Assembly (NCBI GenBank): GCA_023663915.1
Contig: JAMPGN010000231.1
Span: forward strand, 1 to 6,427
DNA length: 6,427 nucleotides
Direction: 5' to 3'
Source of the DNA: Eubacterium sp.
GTDB lineage: Bacteria; Bacillota_A; Clostridia; Lachnospirales; Lachnospiraceae
Position 1 is the first letter of the stretch. Every line of letters starts with the position of its first letter. The notes under the pieces were generated by a model that did not search any database, was not told the DNA's origin, and saw only the letters and a program-made list of their open reading frames with translations. Of the stretch, positions 6,293 to 6,427 are shown piece by piece. A program made the translations under genes and the position numbers.

Positions 6293-6396
6293 GTAAAAGG
6301 AAAGTACCCACTCCAAAGTGGATGCTCCTACATAGGGTTAGATGTCCTTATGGACACTGCCTCTTCTGTGTTGCAGACAGGAGAGGCTTATTTTTT
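6293..6396 (+). ncRNA. Candidate structured small RNA or attenuated 5' leader, about 105 nt
   Basis: The stretch is bounded by a good promoter and an intrinsic terminator and contains three successive hairpins. Hairpin 1 is CCACT/AGTGG (6308–6312 with 6317–6321, loop CCAA). Hairpin 2 is TGTCC/GGACA (6343–6347 with 6352–6356, loop TTAT). Hairpin 3 is the terminator stem (6359–6387). Additional pairing of ACCC (6306–6309) with GGGT (6335–6338), competing with hairpin 1, is possible, as is GGA (6299–6301) with TCC (6326–6328). I do not recognise it as a known riboswitch, 6S, SRP or tmRNA. It could be a free small RNA, or a leader whose terminator controls a gene beyond the window. Confidence 0.6.
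6359..6396 (+). terminator. Intrinsic (Rho-independent) terminator
   Basis: GCCTCTTCTGT (6359–6369) pairs with ACAGGAGAGGC (6377–6387) in an 11-bp stem with one U·G wobble and a 7-nt loop, followed directly by TTATTTTTT (6388–6396). The wobble and the T-run both point to plus-strand transcription. Confidence 0.88.
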
Positions 6397-6427
6397 ATGC
6401 TTGTTTCTCTTTTGATTGTATAGGAAA

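Noticed and set aside
6308..6332. Resemblance of the hairpin followed by GATGCTCCTAC to the 3' half of a fluoride (crcB) riboswitch
   Set aside because: The required upstream half, with a GGnGATG-type stem and a loop complementary to the 3' strand, is absent between the promoter and the hairpin.
6322..6423. 33-codon frame starting at the ATG in the 3'-end RNA
   Set aside because: No Shine-Dalgarno site, and it reads straight through the intrinsic terminator, so it would rarely be transcribed whole. The RNA structure explains the sequence better.

Overview
The window looks chromosomal, from a low-to-moderate GC anaerobic Firmicute, most likely a Lachnospiraceae-type Clostridium. The case rests on protein character: an Rpn/PD-(D/E)XK transposase-like N-terminus of the Lachnospiraceae type, a VTC–DUF4956–CotH cluster, a YitT protein and a DHH phosphoesterase. 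Strong Shine-Dalgarno sites and sigma-A-like promoters with 17-bp spacers agree with this. The genus cannot be fixed from sequence alone.

Layout: (a) 1–265, minus strand: the 5' end of a PD-(D/E)XK nuclease-family transposase gene that leaves the window. It has its own promoter and a short leader with an inverted repeat. (b) 266–815: AT-rich sequence with no convincing gene, ending in the leader of the next operon. (c) 816–4188, plus strand: a tight three-gene operon encoding a VTC-type polyphosphate polymerase domain protein, a four-helix DUF4956 membrane protein and a membrane-anchored CotH-family kinase. (d) 4196–6077, minus strand, tail-to-tail with the operon: a YitT-family membrane protein preceded by a DHH phosphoesterase. 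The two probably form one transcription unit from a strong promoter at 6161–6189, with a 16-bp stem-loop between them. (e) 6258–6396, plus strand: a promoter, about 105 nt containing three hairpins, and an intrinsic terminator. This is a candidate small RNA or an attenuated leader of a gene beyond the window.

The main system is the VTC–DUF4956–CotH operon. From family knowledge, VTC domains polymerise the gamma-phosphate of ATP into polyphosphate, and CotH proteins are secreted protein kinases. DUF4956 has no established function that I know of. I infer a working model in which the cytosolic VTC protein works with the DUF4956 membrane protein, which could stand in for the membrane part of eukaryotic VTC complexes. 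CotH would then act on the outer face. The convergent DHH phosphoesterase belongs to a superfamily that includes exopolyphosphatases, so synthesis and breakdown of polyphosphate may be encoded side by side. This model is a hypothesis.
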